Source of the DNA: DATCHW01 sp963806045
Lineage (GTDB): Bacteria > Bacteroidota > Ignavibacteria > Tepidaquicellales > Tepidaquicellaceae
Assembly: GCA_963806045.1 (NCBI GenBank)
Contig: CAWDWP010000001.1
Location: 806,001 to 870,000 of the forward strand
Direction: 5' to 3'
Length of the DNA: 64,000 nucleotides
Shown: piece after piece, positions 18,706-29,420 of the stretch
How the letters are laid out: each line of letters opens with the position of its first letter
How positions within the stretch are numbered: position 1 is the stretch's first letter
Notes under the pieces: model-generated
What the model was told of the DNA's origin: nothing
The model's database searches: none
What the model saw: the letters and a program-made list of their open reading frames with translations, nothing else
Made by a program: the position numbers and the translations under genes

Positions 18706-20073
18706 TCACTTCACCCTCTCCAGCACATATGTGGAAGCAGCATCTTTGTTTATTCTTATCTGTTCCATAGAATCCCTGTCGCGTACCGTAACTGTTCCGT
18801 CTTCAAGTGTCTGGGAATCAACCGTTATACAGAAGGGTGTCCCGCATTCATCCTGCCTTCTGTATCTTCTGCCCACCGCACCTGAGTCATCGTAAAATAC
18901 TCTGAAATATTTTCTTAAATCTTCAGTAATTCCGTGAGCAAGTTCCGGCATTCCATCCCTGTTTACAAGCGGGAATACCGCAGCTTTAACCGGAGCAAAT
19001 GCAGGATGGAAATGCATCACAGTCCTCACTTCGGATGTAATGCTTCCGTCTGAATTTTCTTTTTTCAGTTCTTCTTCTTCGTATGCATCAACAAGAAAAG
19101 CCATTAGACTTCGAGAAGCTCCCGCTGATGTTTCTATCACATATGGAATAAATTTTTCTTTTGACTGTTCATCAAAATATTCCATCCGTTTCCCTGAATA
19201 TTCCGTGTGCCTTCCCAGATCATAGTCCGTTCTGTTGTGTATCCCTTCTATTTCTCCCCAGCCAAACGGAAATTCGTATTCTATATCAGCAGCTGCTTTT
19301 GCATAATGTGCAAGTTTATCAGGAATCAGGAATCGCATTTTATCTTTTTTCATTCCGTATTTTACGAACCAGTCGAATCTTACTTCTTTCCAGTACTCAA
19401 ACCATTTTTCATCTTCACCCGGTTTAACAAAAAACTGCATTTCCATTTGCTCGAATTCGCGTGTCCTGAAAAGGAAATTTTTCGTATTTATCTCATTCCG
19501 GAAAGCTTTTCCTATCTGCGCAATTCCGAAGGGAAGTTTCTGCCTTGATGATTCTTTCACGTTAAGGAAATTCACATATATCCCCTGTGCTGTTTCCGGT
19601 CTCAGGTAAACAGCAGCTGTAGAATCTTCCATTGGACCAATAAAAGTCTTGAACATCATATTGAAATTTCTTGCCTCTGTGAATTTACCTTCCTGATGGC
19701 ATTTGATTGCTTTTCGTCCTTTATAGGCTTTGTTTCCGCATTCGACGTCATCAAGCTGGTCTGCTCTGAATCTCCCTTTGCATTCTTTGCAGTCAACCAT
19801 CGGATCAGTGAAATTCTCAACGTGTCCGGATGCTTCCCACGTCCTCGGATGCATCAATATTGAAGCATCAATGCCTTCAATATCTTCGCGGAATGTCATT
19901 TCACGCCACCAAGCTTCTTTAATGTTTCTCAGAAGTTCAACACCAAGCGGACCGTAATCATAGCATCCGTTCAGACCTCCATATATTTCGGATGATTGAA
20001 ATATAAATCCCCGTCTCTTTGAAAGGGATACGATTTTCTCCATTATATCTGTTTTCTGATTTCCTTTTGCCAA
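18706..20073 (-). CDS. glyQS: glycyl-tRNA synthetase (dimeric, GlyQS type)
   Basis: A 455-residue class II aminoacyl-tRNA synthetase that charges tRNA-Gly in the cytoplasm. Residues 10-40 read KIVSLSKRRGFIFQSSEIYGG, the typical start. A zinc-like cysteine set (CKECKGRF, and later Cys residues) follows, then class II motif 2 around FRNEINTKNFLFRTREFEQMEMQF split over residues 190-215, and motif 3 near ETSAGASRSLMAFL. The C-terminal anticodon-binding domain starts near FAPVKAAVFPL and contains GRRYRRQDECGTPFC. Complete frame and normal length. Leftward, monocistronic as far as seen, with REP-like unit 6 just after the stop. Confidence 0.95.
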   Translation of the reverse strand: MAKGNQKTDIMEKIVSLSKRRGFIFQSSEIYGGLNGCYDYGPLGVELLRNIKEAWWREMTFREDIEGIDASILMHPRTWEASGHVENFTDPMVDCKECKGRFRADQLDDVECGNKAYKGRKAIKCHQEGKFTEARNFNMMFKTFIGPMEDSTAAVYLRPETAQGIYVNFLNVKESSRQKLPFGIAQIGKAFRNEINTKNFLFRTREFEQMEMQFFVKPGEDEKWFEYWKEVRFDWFVKYGMKKDKMRFLIPDKLAHYAKAAADIEYEFPFGWGEIEGIHNRTDYDLGRHTEYSGKRMEYFDEQSKEKFIPYVIETSAGASRSLMAFLVDAYEEEELKKENSDGSITSEVRTVMHFHPAFAPVKAAVFPLVNRDGMPELAHGITEDLRKYFRVFYDDSGAVGRRYRRQDECGTPFCITVDSQTLEDGTVTVRDRDSMEQIRINKDAASTYVLERVK

Positions 20074-20210
20074 TTTTGCTGTGAATTTTAGTGAAAAAAA
20101 GAAATTTACTAAATATTAAATTAACAATGTATTCAATTTGAGATGAGAACGATTTAAAAATCTTAATTGATTAATCATTTTAAAATCCATAAATTTTATT
20201 AAAAATCAAT

Positions 20211-20892
20211 ATGATTGAAAAATCCACTATAAAATTCTTACAGGACCTTAAAAAGAACAATAACCGCGAATGGTTTGAGATTAATAAATCAAGATATCTC
20301 GAAGCCAAAAGTGATATGGAGAATCTTACCTGGCAGCTAATTAAAGGACTTTCCGAACAGGATGCGGAAATCGCAAATTCAAATCTCAATACAAAAAACT
20401 GTATGTTCCGCATTTACAGGGATGTGAGATTCTCAAAAGATAAATCTCCTTATAAAATAAATATGGGGGCTTCATTCAATGTAGGTGGTAAAAAGGTTCA
20501 TAATGCAGGGTATTATTTTCATCTTCAAAATAAAAACGTATTCATAGCAGGTGGAGTATGGATGCCGGAATCAAAGGATTTAAAACTTATCCGGGATAGA
20601 ATAAGTACGAACTTTCATGAATTTGAAAAAATTATTGAAAAATAAATCTTTTATAAAATTTTTTCCCGATGGACTCGATAGGGAAGAACAATTAAAAAAA
20701 GTTCCCAGGGGATATAATGAAAATAATCCTGCCGCTGAATATATCAGACTTAAAAGTTTCACCGTTTCTCACTTTTTACCTGAAAACCTGATTTTCAAAA
20801 AAGAACTTCTTCAATATATCCTGACCGGTTTTAAAGCTATGCAGCCGCTTATAAAATTTTTGAATGATGCAGTTATCGGAATGGAAAAATAA
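20211..20892 (+). CDS. DUF2461 family protein (frame-disrupted)
   Basis: Two overlapping frames rebuild a protein of about 226 residues of the DUF2461 (TIGR02453) family, of unknown biochemical function. The first part has the family features FLQDLKKNNNREWFEINK, RDVRFSKDKSPYK and HLQNKNVFIAGGVWMP. The second part has FIKFFPDG, LKKVPRGY and FTVSHFLPENL. The join lies at about 20640 within an A-rich run (IIEK to NKSFIKF), consistent with one extra A. It is divergent from glyQS, with a 137-bp gap. Confidence 0.8.
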
Positions 20893-21010
20893 TTCTGTTC
20901 CGAATTGTCTTTGTAAACCAAATTTAAAAATATTTCTAACAAATTTTTTTCACATTGAATTATTCCCAATTTAATTTCCATTATAACATAAAATTAAACA
21001 AGAGTTTATT

Positions 21011-21751
21011 ATGAATTCAAAATTACTTTCTTACATATTCATTTTCATTTTTTCTTTACCTTATTTCATTTTCTCAAAAAATTAATTATGAAACAAAAAG
21101 TTACAAAGATAGTAGTATCGCTAAAAGATATAGCATCTCTGTAAATTATCCTCAGGTTGTCAATTTTAAAGATAATAGGTGTGCAGAATAAAATAAATTC
21201 ATTCATAAAAACAGAAATAAATGAAATCTCAGATGATTTTGTAAAGCGAATTGGATGAGTGGGATGTCTCAGAGATACCCGCAGATTTCAGTAGTGAGTT
21301 TGATTGTAGTTTTACTATTCCTTATGCTCAGGATAATATCTTCAGTGTTGCATTTGAAATATATACATACTATGCAGGTGCGGCTCATCCGTTTTCGTAT
21401 GCATACTGTTTGAATATGGATCTCGTAAGAGCAAAAGAGATGGATTTTAAACTTATGTTCAAAGATGAAAATACAGGTCTTAATAAATTATCGGATTATT
21501 GTTTTAAGGAACTTAAAAAAAGAAACGACACAGAGGATATTTGCACTGATGATGAGTGGCTGAAAGAAGGAACAAAACCCGATACGGAAAATTATAAAAG
21601 TATTTCAATTGAACCTGACGGTCTTCTTGTTATTTTTAATTCATATCAGGTTGCATGCTATGCAGCAGGTCCGCAAACAGTTTTGATACCATATTCAGAA
21701 TTGAAAGGAGTTATAAATCCAAACGGTCCATTGAATTCATTCATAAAATAA
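21011..21751 (+). CDS. DUF3298/DUF4163-type exported protein (frame-disrupted)
   Basis: An ATG at 21011 opens a signal peptide (SYIFIFIFSLPYFIF). After that the frame changes at about 21075, 21180 and 21245, and the largest piece runs from about 21245 to 21751. Fragments in order are NYETKSYKDSSIAKRYSISVNYP, KINSFIKTEINEISDDFV and the C-terminal part, which has VAFEIYTYYAGAAHPFSY and DFKLMFK, the DUF3298 pattern seen in RsiV-like and other periplasmic proteins. The last segment contains VACYAAGPQTVLIPYSEL. Three disruptions in 200 bp could be errors or decay; I cannot tell which. Confidence 0.55.
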
Positions 21752-21827
21752 TTTTATCGTAAAATATCCGTTTCTGATGATGTGGTAGCTCGATTTTTTT
21801 ATTATTAATTTGACTAATTATAAATTC

Positions 21828-23259
21828 TTAATTGTTCCTTCTAACCGGCTTATCTTCTCTCAAAATAAAATCCGGTAGTCTTGTGCTAACAGATTTCACA
21901 AGTGTTTCCGGAACAAATTGTCCTTTGGGATCTTTGTCAATTTTCATCGTTTCAACTTTCTCATCGGAATCAAAATATATAAACATATTTTCACCTTCGG
22001 AGATATTCACTCCATTCGCTTTTTTATTTTCATAAAGGAAATAAATGCTGTTGGAATTTGTCTTAACGTCGTCAATGATATTTTTCCGTCTTTAAAATAC
22101 ATCGTAATGTCATTACCGCTTATCTGGTCATACCTGTCATTGAAATCCGGCACCTCAAGATTCTGTATAATTACAAGTGATTTTTTTGTGTTTTTCAGCG
22201 AGTCAAGTTTTCTGTCATATATTGTTTCAATTTTTCGTTCTTTCAGTGAAGCATGTATAGAGTCCCCCGTCATCTGCATATTGTCCTGCCATACAACAGG
22301 GTCTATCATTAACGAAATATTTTCGTTTCCCTCGTGTATTCGTTTTTGAGTATAATGCATGTCCGCTCTTCGATAAAAATTTATCCCTTATAATTTCCAC
22401 ATTTCCTTTGGCAATATAATACTCCGGCTTCACTCTGAATGCTTCCATTTGGTCGCTGTATATGAAAAGTGTATCACTCTCTTTCCCAATCTGAAGCAGT
22501 TTTACATTTCCTTTTATAATGAATAATTCTCTAGTTTCGTAATTCTCAAGATAATTTCCTGTTATCTGAATATTGTCATTCGGGTTGTCAATTTTTACGT
22601 TACTTTTTGCAATTGATTTTTTTTCGAATGAAAAATTTGTTAATGTATCTGAAGTTATTGTAGTTGAATCACTTACAATCTTCACTCTTGAAATTCCGAC
22701 GGTCTTTCCCAGGGTTTTGTAAAAATCAATATTATCTGCATATATTACTGCAGAATCCGTTGTGACAACAACATCTCCTTTAGCAAAAGAATCCTCAGTG
22801 TTTCTGTACCAGGTCAGTTCATTTGAAGTAATTACATATTCAGGATTTACAATCTTTACATTTCCTTTAAAAAGTGCTTTTGCAAGATTAAAATAATATA
22901 TTCCGCCGTTTGCTGTCAGAGTTGCTTTCGGGTCTTTCAATATTACACCTCCTGAACATACTGCTGTTTTATCGTTCCCAAAATAAATTGCATTCGATGT
23001 AAATAGCGTCATTGTATCCTGGTATATCTTCACGTTTCCGTGAAGTTCAAGTTTATTTGCATCAAAATATTGAGTGGCGGAGTTGCAGAATACTTTTATA
23101 TTTCCTTGTTCGAAGTTTACATTTCCTGTCGCTTCCCGTACATTTTGCCCGTTTATGGTTTTACCTTCAAGTTGATCTGCATTTTTAAGTTCAACTTTTT
23201 CCTGCGAATAGATTATTGATGCAGACAGAAGTATAAAGAATAATATTTTGATTTTTCAG
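21828..23259 (-). CDS. OstA/LptA-like LPS transport protein (frame-disrupted)
   Basis: About 475 residues after correcting frames near 22345 and 22060. A signal peptide (ILFFILLSASIIYSQ) is followed by many beta-jellyroll OstA repeats (HGNVKIYQD, FKGNVKIVNPEYVI, AKGDVVVTTDSAVIYADN, IKGNVKLLQIG, AKGNVEIIRDKFLS). Such proteins bind the lipid A part of LPS and bridge the periplasm. It is much longer than E. coli LptA (about 185 residues), as in the OstA-like proteins of Bacteroidota. The start is uncertain: the frame has no ATG; a CTG at 23259 followed by an A run with one extra base would fit. It follows lptC by about 11 bp and forms a kdsD-lptC-ostA unit. Confidence 0.8.
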
Positions 23260-23270
23260 TATTTCAATTA

Positions 23271-23803
23271 TCAGAATGTACCCGTCACTTTAAATATCTT
23301 ATAATTTTTCAGATTCTCATCAGATTCAAATCCAATTCCTTCTATATTTTCCTTTGGTGTTTTTATTCTGACAAATACATCGGATGAAACTTTCTGCAGT
23401 TTATTGTTCCAGATAAAGTCTTTCGGTTGTGAGAATGTTTCCTTCTTTGTTTTCAACCTTCACATTGTCATAAATTTCCATATCCTTTGTTGCATCAATC
23501 ACTTTTCCTCTTTTCCCTGTTAATGTTGATACTTTCTGCCCGTTTTTGTAGAAATCAACTGTTGCACCGCTGTCAATCAGCGTATATCCCTTATCGTTAT
23601 ATACGGAAATATGATTTGCATAGAGTATAGCTTTTACATTTCCGGAATCTGAAAATATCACCTTGGAATTCCAGCTTTCCTGGTTTGGAATTTCTCCCGA
23701 TTTAAAATTTGTTTTAGGCGGCTCAAATTTATCTGCGCACGAGCATAAAAAAATTGAGCATAATAAAACCGGTACAAAGTATTTTCAAAAAAAATATTTT
23801 CAT
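23271..23803 (-). CDS. lptC: LptC-like LPS export lipoprotein (frame-disrupted)
   Basis: Begins at ATG 23803, which overlaps the TGA of kdsD (ATGA). A lipoprotein-like signal (LLCSIFLCSC then ADKFEPP) is split by a frame change near 23770, and a second change near 23412 separates LTTERLY from WNNKLQKVSSDVF. The body shows the LptC pattern: WNSKVIFSDSGNVKAIL, GATVDFYKNGQKVSTLTG, then GIGFESDENLKNYKI. LptC is an inner-membrane-anchored part of the Lpt bridge that passes LPS from LptBFG to LptA. Gene order kdsD-lptC-lptA is the same as in many Gram-negatives and supports the name. Corrected length about 177 residues. Confidence 0.8.
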
Positions 23804-24776
23804 ATACCCAATTCCACCAGCGTATGAATATGTATCATTCCTTCAAGCTTTTTGTTCTTATCCGTCACTATTAATTGTGTGACTTTATTATTCTCCATTA
23901 TTTCCAGTGCCGCGTTCGCAAGTGTTTCAGAGTTTATTAATTTTGGTTTTGTATTCATTATATCCTTTGCCTTCAGGTCTTCAAGCTCAAGTGTCTTTTC
24001 CAGAAGCCTCCGTATATCACCGTCGGTTATAATTCCGGCAATCTTATCTTTATTCATCACAACCGTCGAGCCGAGTCGCTTAGAGGATATCATATAAATA
24101 ATATCTTTCAGTTTTGCATTTATATTCACTATCGGAATGTCTTTTCCTCTCGTCATAATATCTTTCAGCCTCAGAAGAAGTTTCTTACCGAGGCATTCCT
24201 CCGGGATGAAATGCAGCAAATTCTTCTTTTGTGAATCCTCTTTTTTGCAGAAGCAGCCATTGCAAGTGCATCACCGAGCACAAGCGCTGCAGTGGATGAT
24301 GATGTTGGCGTAAGGTTATGAGGGCAAGCTTCAACTTCAATTGTAGCATCAAGTATTATATCTGAAATTTTTGCAAGCGGTGAATTTACATTTGCTGTTA
24401 TCAGGATAATTTTAAGATTATATTCTTTAAAAAGCGGAATCAGTTTTTTCACCTCATCTGTTCCCCCGCTTTTTGATAACAGAAGTACCACATCATTTTC
24501 TCTGACTATCCCAAGGTCTCCGTGAATGCTGTCACCCGAGTGCAGGAACATTGAATATGTCCCGGTTGAATTAAATGTAGCCGCAATTTTCTGTCCTATG
24601 ATACCGGACTTTCCCATTCCTGTTACAATCACTTTTCCTTTACAATTGTAAATAGTATCAATTGCAGTATTAAAATTTTTTCTGAATCCGGCATCATCAA
24701 ATCGCTTTTCCAGTCTCTGTATTTCTCGCCTTTCACGGCTGACAACACTTTTTCCGTTTTTTATTTCTTTATCCAT
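23800..24776 (-). CDS. kdsD: arabinose-5-phosphate isomerase KdsD/KpsF (frame-disrupted)
   Basis: Converts ribulose-5-phosphate to arabinose-5-phosphate, the first step of Kdo synthesis for LPS. The SIS domain is seen at residues about 35-180 (VIVTGMGKSGIIGQKIAAT, HSGDSIHGDLGIV, LLLSKSGGTDEV, ACPHNLTPTSSSTAAL). Two CBS domains follow (DIMTRGKDIPIVNINA, IITDGDIRRLLEK, TQLIVTDKNKKLEGMIH). Two frame changes around 24235 and 24200 separate the SIS part, the GFTKEEFAAFHPGG stretch and LGKKLLLRLKDIM; the corrected protein of about 325 residues is full length. It heads a leftward set with lptC and the OstA-like gene. Confidence 0.85.
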
Positions 24777-24879
24777 TAATTATTTACTATTAAAGTTAAA
24801 ATTTATGCATTTTAATATTACATTACAATTTATAAAATCTAAATCCAATTTATTCCGTTTTAAGAAAGTAGGTTAATTA

Positions 24880-26294
24880 TTGTATAAGAAAAACACTGAA
24901 CACACGCTTGAAATAACAGCACTTAGCTCTGAAGGCAAAGGTATCGCTAAAACAGAAAATAATTTCGTTATTTTCGTTGAACAGGCACTCCCCGGTGATA
25001 AAGTGCTCGCACGTATTACCCGAAAGAAATCAGGATATGCAGAAGCAAAGATTAATCGAATTGCAAAATCCTTCTCAATGGAGAATTACTCCTGTCTGTG
25101 AGCATTTTGGTGTCTGCGGTGGGTGTAAACTTCAAAACCTCGATTATGATAAACAGGTTGAATTGAAATCAGATAATGTGAAAAATGCGATTATCAGAAT
25201 TGGCGGATTTGAAAATATAAATATTCAGCCGGCTTTGAAATGCAGCAACCCGTTTTTTTACAGGAATAAAATGGAATTTTCGTTTTCTGATGATAAATGG
25301 CTTGAATCTGCTGATATAGACAGGGCAAAGGAGAAATTCGCTCTCGGTCTTCACGTTCCGAAATTCCATTCTAAAATAGTTGATATAAAAAAATGCCATC
25401 TTCAATCGGAAATTTCAAATGACATTCTGAACTTCACTCGTGATTATTTCAAATCTAAAAGTATTAGCATTTATTCAACAAGTATTCATTCAGGTTTTCT
25501 GAGGTTCCTTATTATCAGGCAAAGCAGGAATGTTAAAGATTTGATGGTGAATATTATGACCTATGCCTTCGACAGAGATTTAATCGAAAAATATGCTAAA
25601 CTCCTTTCTGATAAATTTCCGCAAATTACAACTATAGTAAATTCCACTACAACATCAAAAGCTCAGGTTGCGTTCGGACAGGAAACCCATACTTCTAACG
25701 GGAAGCGGATTCATATCAGAAAAATTATTTCCCGAAGATTTCACAGGATTTAATCCTGTCTTTAAAATCTCTCCGAACTCTTTTTTTCAGACAAATACGG
25801 AACAAATTGCAAAATTATATTCTCTTGCCGCTGAATTCTCGGATTTGAGAAAAGAAGATAATATCCTTGACCTGTATTGCGGCGCGGGTACAATCGCAAT
25901 TTATATTTCGGATAAAGTAAATAAAATTACCGGTGTGGAATTGATTCCGGAAGCAATCGCAAATGCAAACGAAAACCTGGACTTAAATAATATTAAAAAT
26001 GTCTCGTTCGTGACAGGTGATATTAAAGATTTTCTTACGCAAAACAAGTGTCTCGAATACAATAAAGTAATTCTCGATCCGCCTCGTTCCGGTCTGCATC
26101 CCGATATTTGTGAAATTCTCTCAGGTTCGCATTTCGAAAGGATAACTTATGTTAGCTGTAATCCTGGAACGCAGTCACGTGATTTGAAAATAATCTGCAG
26201 CAAAAATCTTTTCGAAATTGATAAAGTTCAGCCCGTTGATATGTTCCCCCAAACATATCATATTGAAAATGTTGTCACCCTGAATCGAATCTGA
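24880..26294 (+). CDS. rlmD: RlmD-like 23S rRNA uracil-5 methyltransferase (frame-disrupted)
   Basis: An S-adenosylmethionine-dependent RNA m5U methyltransferase of the RumA/TrmA family, about 470 residues after corrections near 25066 and 25687. It starts at TTG 24880 with a TRAM RNA-binding domain (ITALSSEGKGIAK, FVEQALPGDKVLARI). Iron-sulfur cysteines lie in CEHFGVCGGCKLQ and KKCHLQ, which favours RlmD-type over TrmA. The methyltransferase domain has NSFFQTN, NILDLYCGAGTIAIYIS, LDPPRSGLHP and the catalytic cysteine in YVSCNPGTQSRDL. The exact target uridine cannot be assigned from sequence. Divergent from kdsD with a 103-bp gap. Confidence 0.85.
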
Positions 26295-26499
26295 TCTCTC
26301 TCATCTTTTTCCTGTCTTTATTAGAGTGAGGTTGAAATATTAGGGCAGACATTCCTGTCCGTCATTTTTTCTTTGCCTTTTTAGCGCCTTCTTTGACTTC
26401 TTTACGCTTGATATATTTCCGGAAAATTATTTAACTTTTTTACTCAGCCGCGATTAATTAATTTAAAAAGTTATTGACTAAAATAAAAATTATAGTCAC

Positions 26500-28494
26500 A
26501 TGAAAAAACTCATCATCACTTTTTTAGTTGTTTTAATTATTACTACATCACTACACAGCCAGTACATCAATGACACCAAAATAGATTCCGTTGTCAACCT
26601 TGTTTCAATTTCTTCTCTTAGCAAATTTATGAAAGAACTAACTGGTGACACTGTTACTACGATTGGCGGTATGCCTTATTTAATTTATTCAAGATATAGT
26701 TTATCTCCGGCAAACCACAAAGCCGCACAATATATTTATGAAAAATTTCAGAGTTTCGGTCTGAATGTCCGTTATCAGGTTGGCGATACCAATTCAGTAA
26801 ACATCATCGCCCGAAAGACAGGCACAAAATACCCAAACCAGAAAATTGTTATAGGTGCGCACTATGATAATATCATCTGGCCTGTTTTACCCGGACCTCT
26901 TGATACGGTTCATGGGGCTGATGATGACGGCTCAGGAATTATAGCACTCCTTGAAATGGCTCGCCTTTCAGCAGGTATGACATTCGACTATACGATAGAA
27001 TTTGCGGCATGGGATAATGAAGAGATTGGTCTCTATGGAAGCCGGTTTTATGCAGATTCTGCCTATTATCAGGGCGATTCGATAAGAACATATCTTAATA
27101 TAGATATGATAGCTTTTAATTATTTAAATATAAATAACTTTTATGCCGGAGCAGATTCAAATTCTATTTTTTATAATCATTTATTCAATGCACTGAAAAC
27201 AACGTATATACCACAGTATGTTTATAGAACCCAGACAGTTTACAATTTTGGAAGTGATAATTATTCTTTTCTTAACAGGAATTTCAGAACATTTTGTTTA
27301 TCTGAATATGCGATATCAGCAAATCCTAATTATCATAAAATCACCGATAATTTTGCAAATGCAAATATGACTTATTGCAGAGATTTAGTTAAACCAATAT
27401 TTGGAATGTTAATGCTGCTTGCCGGAAATAAAATTGCTTTCTTTGAACATTATCCTTTATTTTCTACATCCGATACAACAAGCAGAAATCTATGGGCAAT
27501 CATAAAATTTCCGGACAAATTACCCATAATGAATAACTCTCCGAGATTGTATTACAAAATAAATTCATTGCCGTACAACTATACAACGGCATATTACAAC
27601 AACCGGGATACTTTTAAGTTTACAATCCCGGGAGTTTCAAAAGGCTCGGGTGTAAAATATTATTTTGCTGCTCAGGATTCCATAGGAAGTTTTATATGCA
27701 CATATCCTATTGGAGGCAATGGAATAAATCCCCCCGGAAGCACTCCTCCGGCAAATACTTTTATATATAATGTTTATAATAATTTAAATGTATGTTCGAA
27801 CACGTTACCAAGACCTATTAATGATTTACAATTTACTCAGGACTCAGTTTACATTAGTAGTCCTGGATATGCGAATAAAGTAAGAGTCAATCTTTCATTG
27901 AATCACACAAATGATGGGGACTTAATAATACAATTAATTGGACCTGGTGGATTGATTAACCTCAGTCAAAGAAATGGCAGCGGAGGTCAAAACTATATTA
28001 ATACCACGTTTGACGATACTGCTGCATTGTCGATTACCCAGGGCATTCCTCCTTTCACCGGAACATACAGACCGCAATCCATACTGAGCTTTTTTAATGA
28101 TAAACCTGTTACCGGTTACTGGATTTTAAGGATATATGATATTGCATCGGGAAATACAGGAACTTTAACAAACTGGTGTTTGCAAATTGAAACAAAATCC
28201 AATGTCGGCATAGAAGAAAATATTATTCCGGTTAATTTTAAACTTTCGCAAAACTATCCTAATCCTTTTAATGCAACAACAAACATAAAATTTGCAATTC
28301 CTAAATCATCAAATGTGAAAATTACAGTTTATGATATCTTAGGAAAAGAACTGGAAGTGCTTATAAACGAACCGCTTCCGGCAGGCATACACCGGATAAA
28401 TTGGAATGCCTCAAATTACTCAAGCGGCGTTTACTTTTATAGAATGCAATCTGGCGAATTTATTTCAACAATGAAGATGTTACTAATCAAATGA
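26500..28494 (+). CDS. T9SS-secreted M28 metallo-aminopeptidase with P-domain
   Basis: A 664-residue exported zinc peptidase. After a signal peptide (residues 1-20), the M28 catalytic domain shows the expected ligands: His121 in GAHYDN, Asp142 in GADDDGSG, Glu174-Glu175 in WDNEEIGLYGS, Asp202 in NIDMIAF and His279 in NYHKITDN. Residues about 430-560 form a P-domain (SLNHTNDGDLIIQ, FDDTAALSIT, GYWILRIYDIASGNTGTL). The C-terminus is a T9SS type A sorting domain (NYPNPFNATTNIKFAIP, YDILGKEL, SGVYFYRM), so the protein is exported through T9SS and probably anchored or released at the cell surface. The decayed relic at 5733-7781 is its paralogue. Confidence 0.9.
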   Translation: MKKLIITFLVVLIITTSLHSQYINDTKIDSVVNLVSISSLSKFMKELTGDTVTTIGGMPYLIYSRYSLSPANHKAAQYIYEKFQSFGLNVRYQVGDTNSVNIIARKTGTKYPNQKIVIGAHYDNIIWPVLPGPLDTVHGADDDGSGIIALLEMARLSAGMTFDYTIEFAAWDNEEIGLYGSRFYADSAYYQGDSIRTYLNIDMIAFNYLNINNFYAGADSNSIFYNHLFNALKTTYIPQYVYRTQTVYNFGSDNYSFLNRNFRTFCLSEYAISANPNYHKITDNFANANMTYCRDLVKPIFGMLMLLAGNKIAFFEHYPLFSTSDTTSRNLWAIIKFPDKLPIMNNSPRLYYKINSLPYNYTTAYYNNRDTFKFTIPGVSKGSGVKYYFAAQDSIGSFICTYPIGGNGINPPGSTPPANTFIYNVYNNLNVCSNTLPRPINDLQFTQDSVYISSPGYANKVRVNLSLNHTNDGDLIIQLIGPGGLINLSQRNGSGGQNYINTTFDDTAALSITQGIPPFTGTYRPQSILSFFNDKPVTGYWILRIYDIASGNTGTLTNWCLQIETKSNVGIEENIIPVNFKLSQNYPNPFNATTNIKFAIPKSSNVKITVYDILGKELEVLINEPLPAGIHRINWNASNYSSGVYFYRMQSGEFISTMKMLLIK

Positions 28495-28766
28495 CAACAG
28501 TCATTTGGTTAGTAATATCCAGAAGTGCTTTATATGTGTCTGGCGATGGGTAAGTGGTGATTCTTTGCATTCTTTTGTCCTTTTTGTGGTTAATATTTCA
28601 TTTCACTCCTACTGAGTTTTTTCCTTTGGTTTTAATTATTCATTACTAATTATTAATTGTTTCTTTCTTTGCTGTTAAACTATTTTTCTTCCCCGATACT
28701 TTTAACTTTATTAATTTTATTAATGTTCTATTTGTACGGTAATTAATAAATTAAAACATAATTATT
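28495..28766. other. intergenic, no feature recognised
   Basis: AT-rich 272-bp gap between the M28 gene and the small dimeric-barrel gene. It contains an ATTACTAATTATTAATT run at 28646-28662 of the kind seen beside several other genes here. I see no hairpin terminator or promoter consensus. Confidence 0.4.
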
Positions 28767-29060
28767 ATGCATTTAACAATCACAAGCGTTGATGGTACTC
28801 CACAACAAACAGCGGAAATCGAAGAGTTTCTAAATGATTTTCTTCCGCGTTTAAAAAAATTTCCGGGTGTTTTATCAGTTTATAGTTACAACATCCATAA
28901 AATGGGACAAGGACATACTATCATAATCTGGGAAAATGAAGATGCTGTGAAAGCATACTGGAGCAGTGAATTAATAAAAGAACCTGCAGAATTTGCAAAA
29001 AAGAATAATGTTACAATAACCAGAGAATCACATCCGTTGCATATTGCTTTAACTAAATAA
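28767..29060 (+). CDS. small dimeric alpha-beta barrel protein (ABM-like)
   Basis: A 97-residue protein with the layout of antibiotic-biosynthesis-monooxygenase-like and related dimeric ferredoxin-fold barrels: strand MHLTITSVDG, helix EIEEFLNDFLPRLKKFPGV, strand LSVYSYNIHK, strand HTIIIWENEDAVKAYW, helix around residues 70-80. Such proteins often carry out stress-related heme or quinone chemistry, but no catalytic residue can be named here. A distant relative with a similar fold lies at 38513-38788 on the other strand. Stands alone, about 270 bp from the previous gene. Confidence 0.5.
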   Translation: MHLTITSVDGTPQQTAEIEEFLNDFLPRLKKFPGVLSVYSYNIHKMGQGHTIIIWENEDAVKAYWSSELIKEPAEFAKKNNVTITRESHPLHIALTK

Positions 29061-29420
29061 AATCTTTTATATCATCGTGTAGTTTAATTGTTGTAGAAAC
29101 TTTCGCATATACAAACATGATTTCTTTTTCTTTTCCCCGGTATGAAAGTCCTCCTTCGTAACGCAAAATCATTGAAGTTCCTGCTTCTTCCCATGAAAGT
29201 CGATTGCACACCATCTGCTCCCTTGCGCTTAGTTCTTTTCCTTTTCTCAGCGTCACTCTGTGTTAATGCTCTGTGTTTCTCCGTGAAACCGGTTTTATAT
29301 AGTATTAATATTTCAATCATATCTTCATAATAATTAAATTATATTTATACAATTTGTAAAAATGCGTCAGATAATATTAAATTTACAAACTGAAAATTTT
29401 ATAACTCAATTCATTGAATA
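29061..29420. other. intergenic with degenerate CACAGAG-type repeat
   Basis: This 360-bp gap holds the stretch from about 29231 to 29285 (GCGTCACTCTGTGTTAATGCTCTGTGTTTCTCCGTGAAAC, shown here in parts: CACTCTGTG, GCTCTGTG, CCGTGAAAC), which matches one arm of the inverted repeat at 10967-11061. Short frames on the minus strand through this stretch contain translated repeat and are not convincing genes. Confidence 0.4.

Noticed and set aside
29053..29320. Short frames on the minus strand
   Set aside because: They read through CACAGAG-type repeat sequence and have no recognisable domain or ribosome site.
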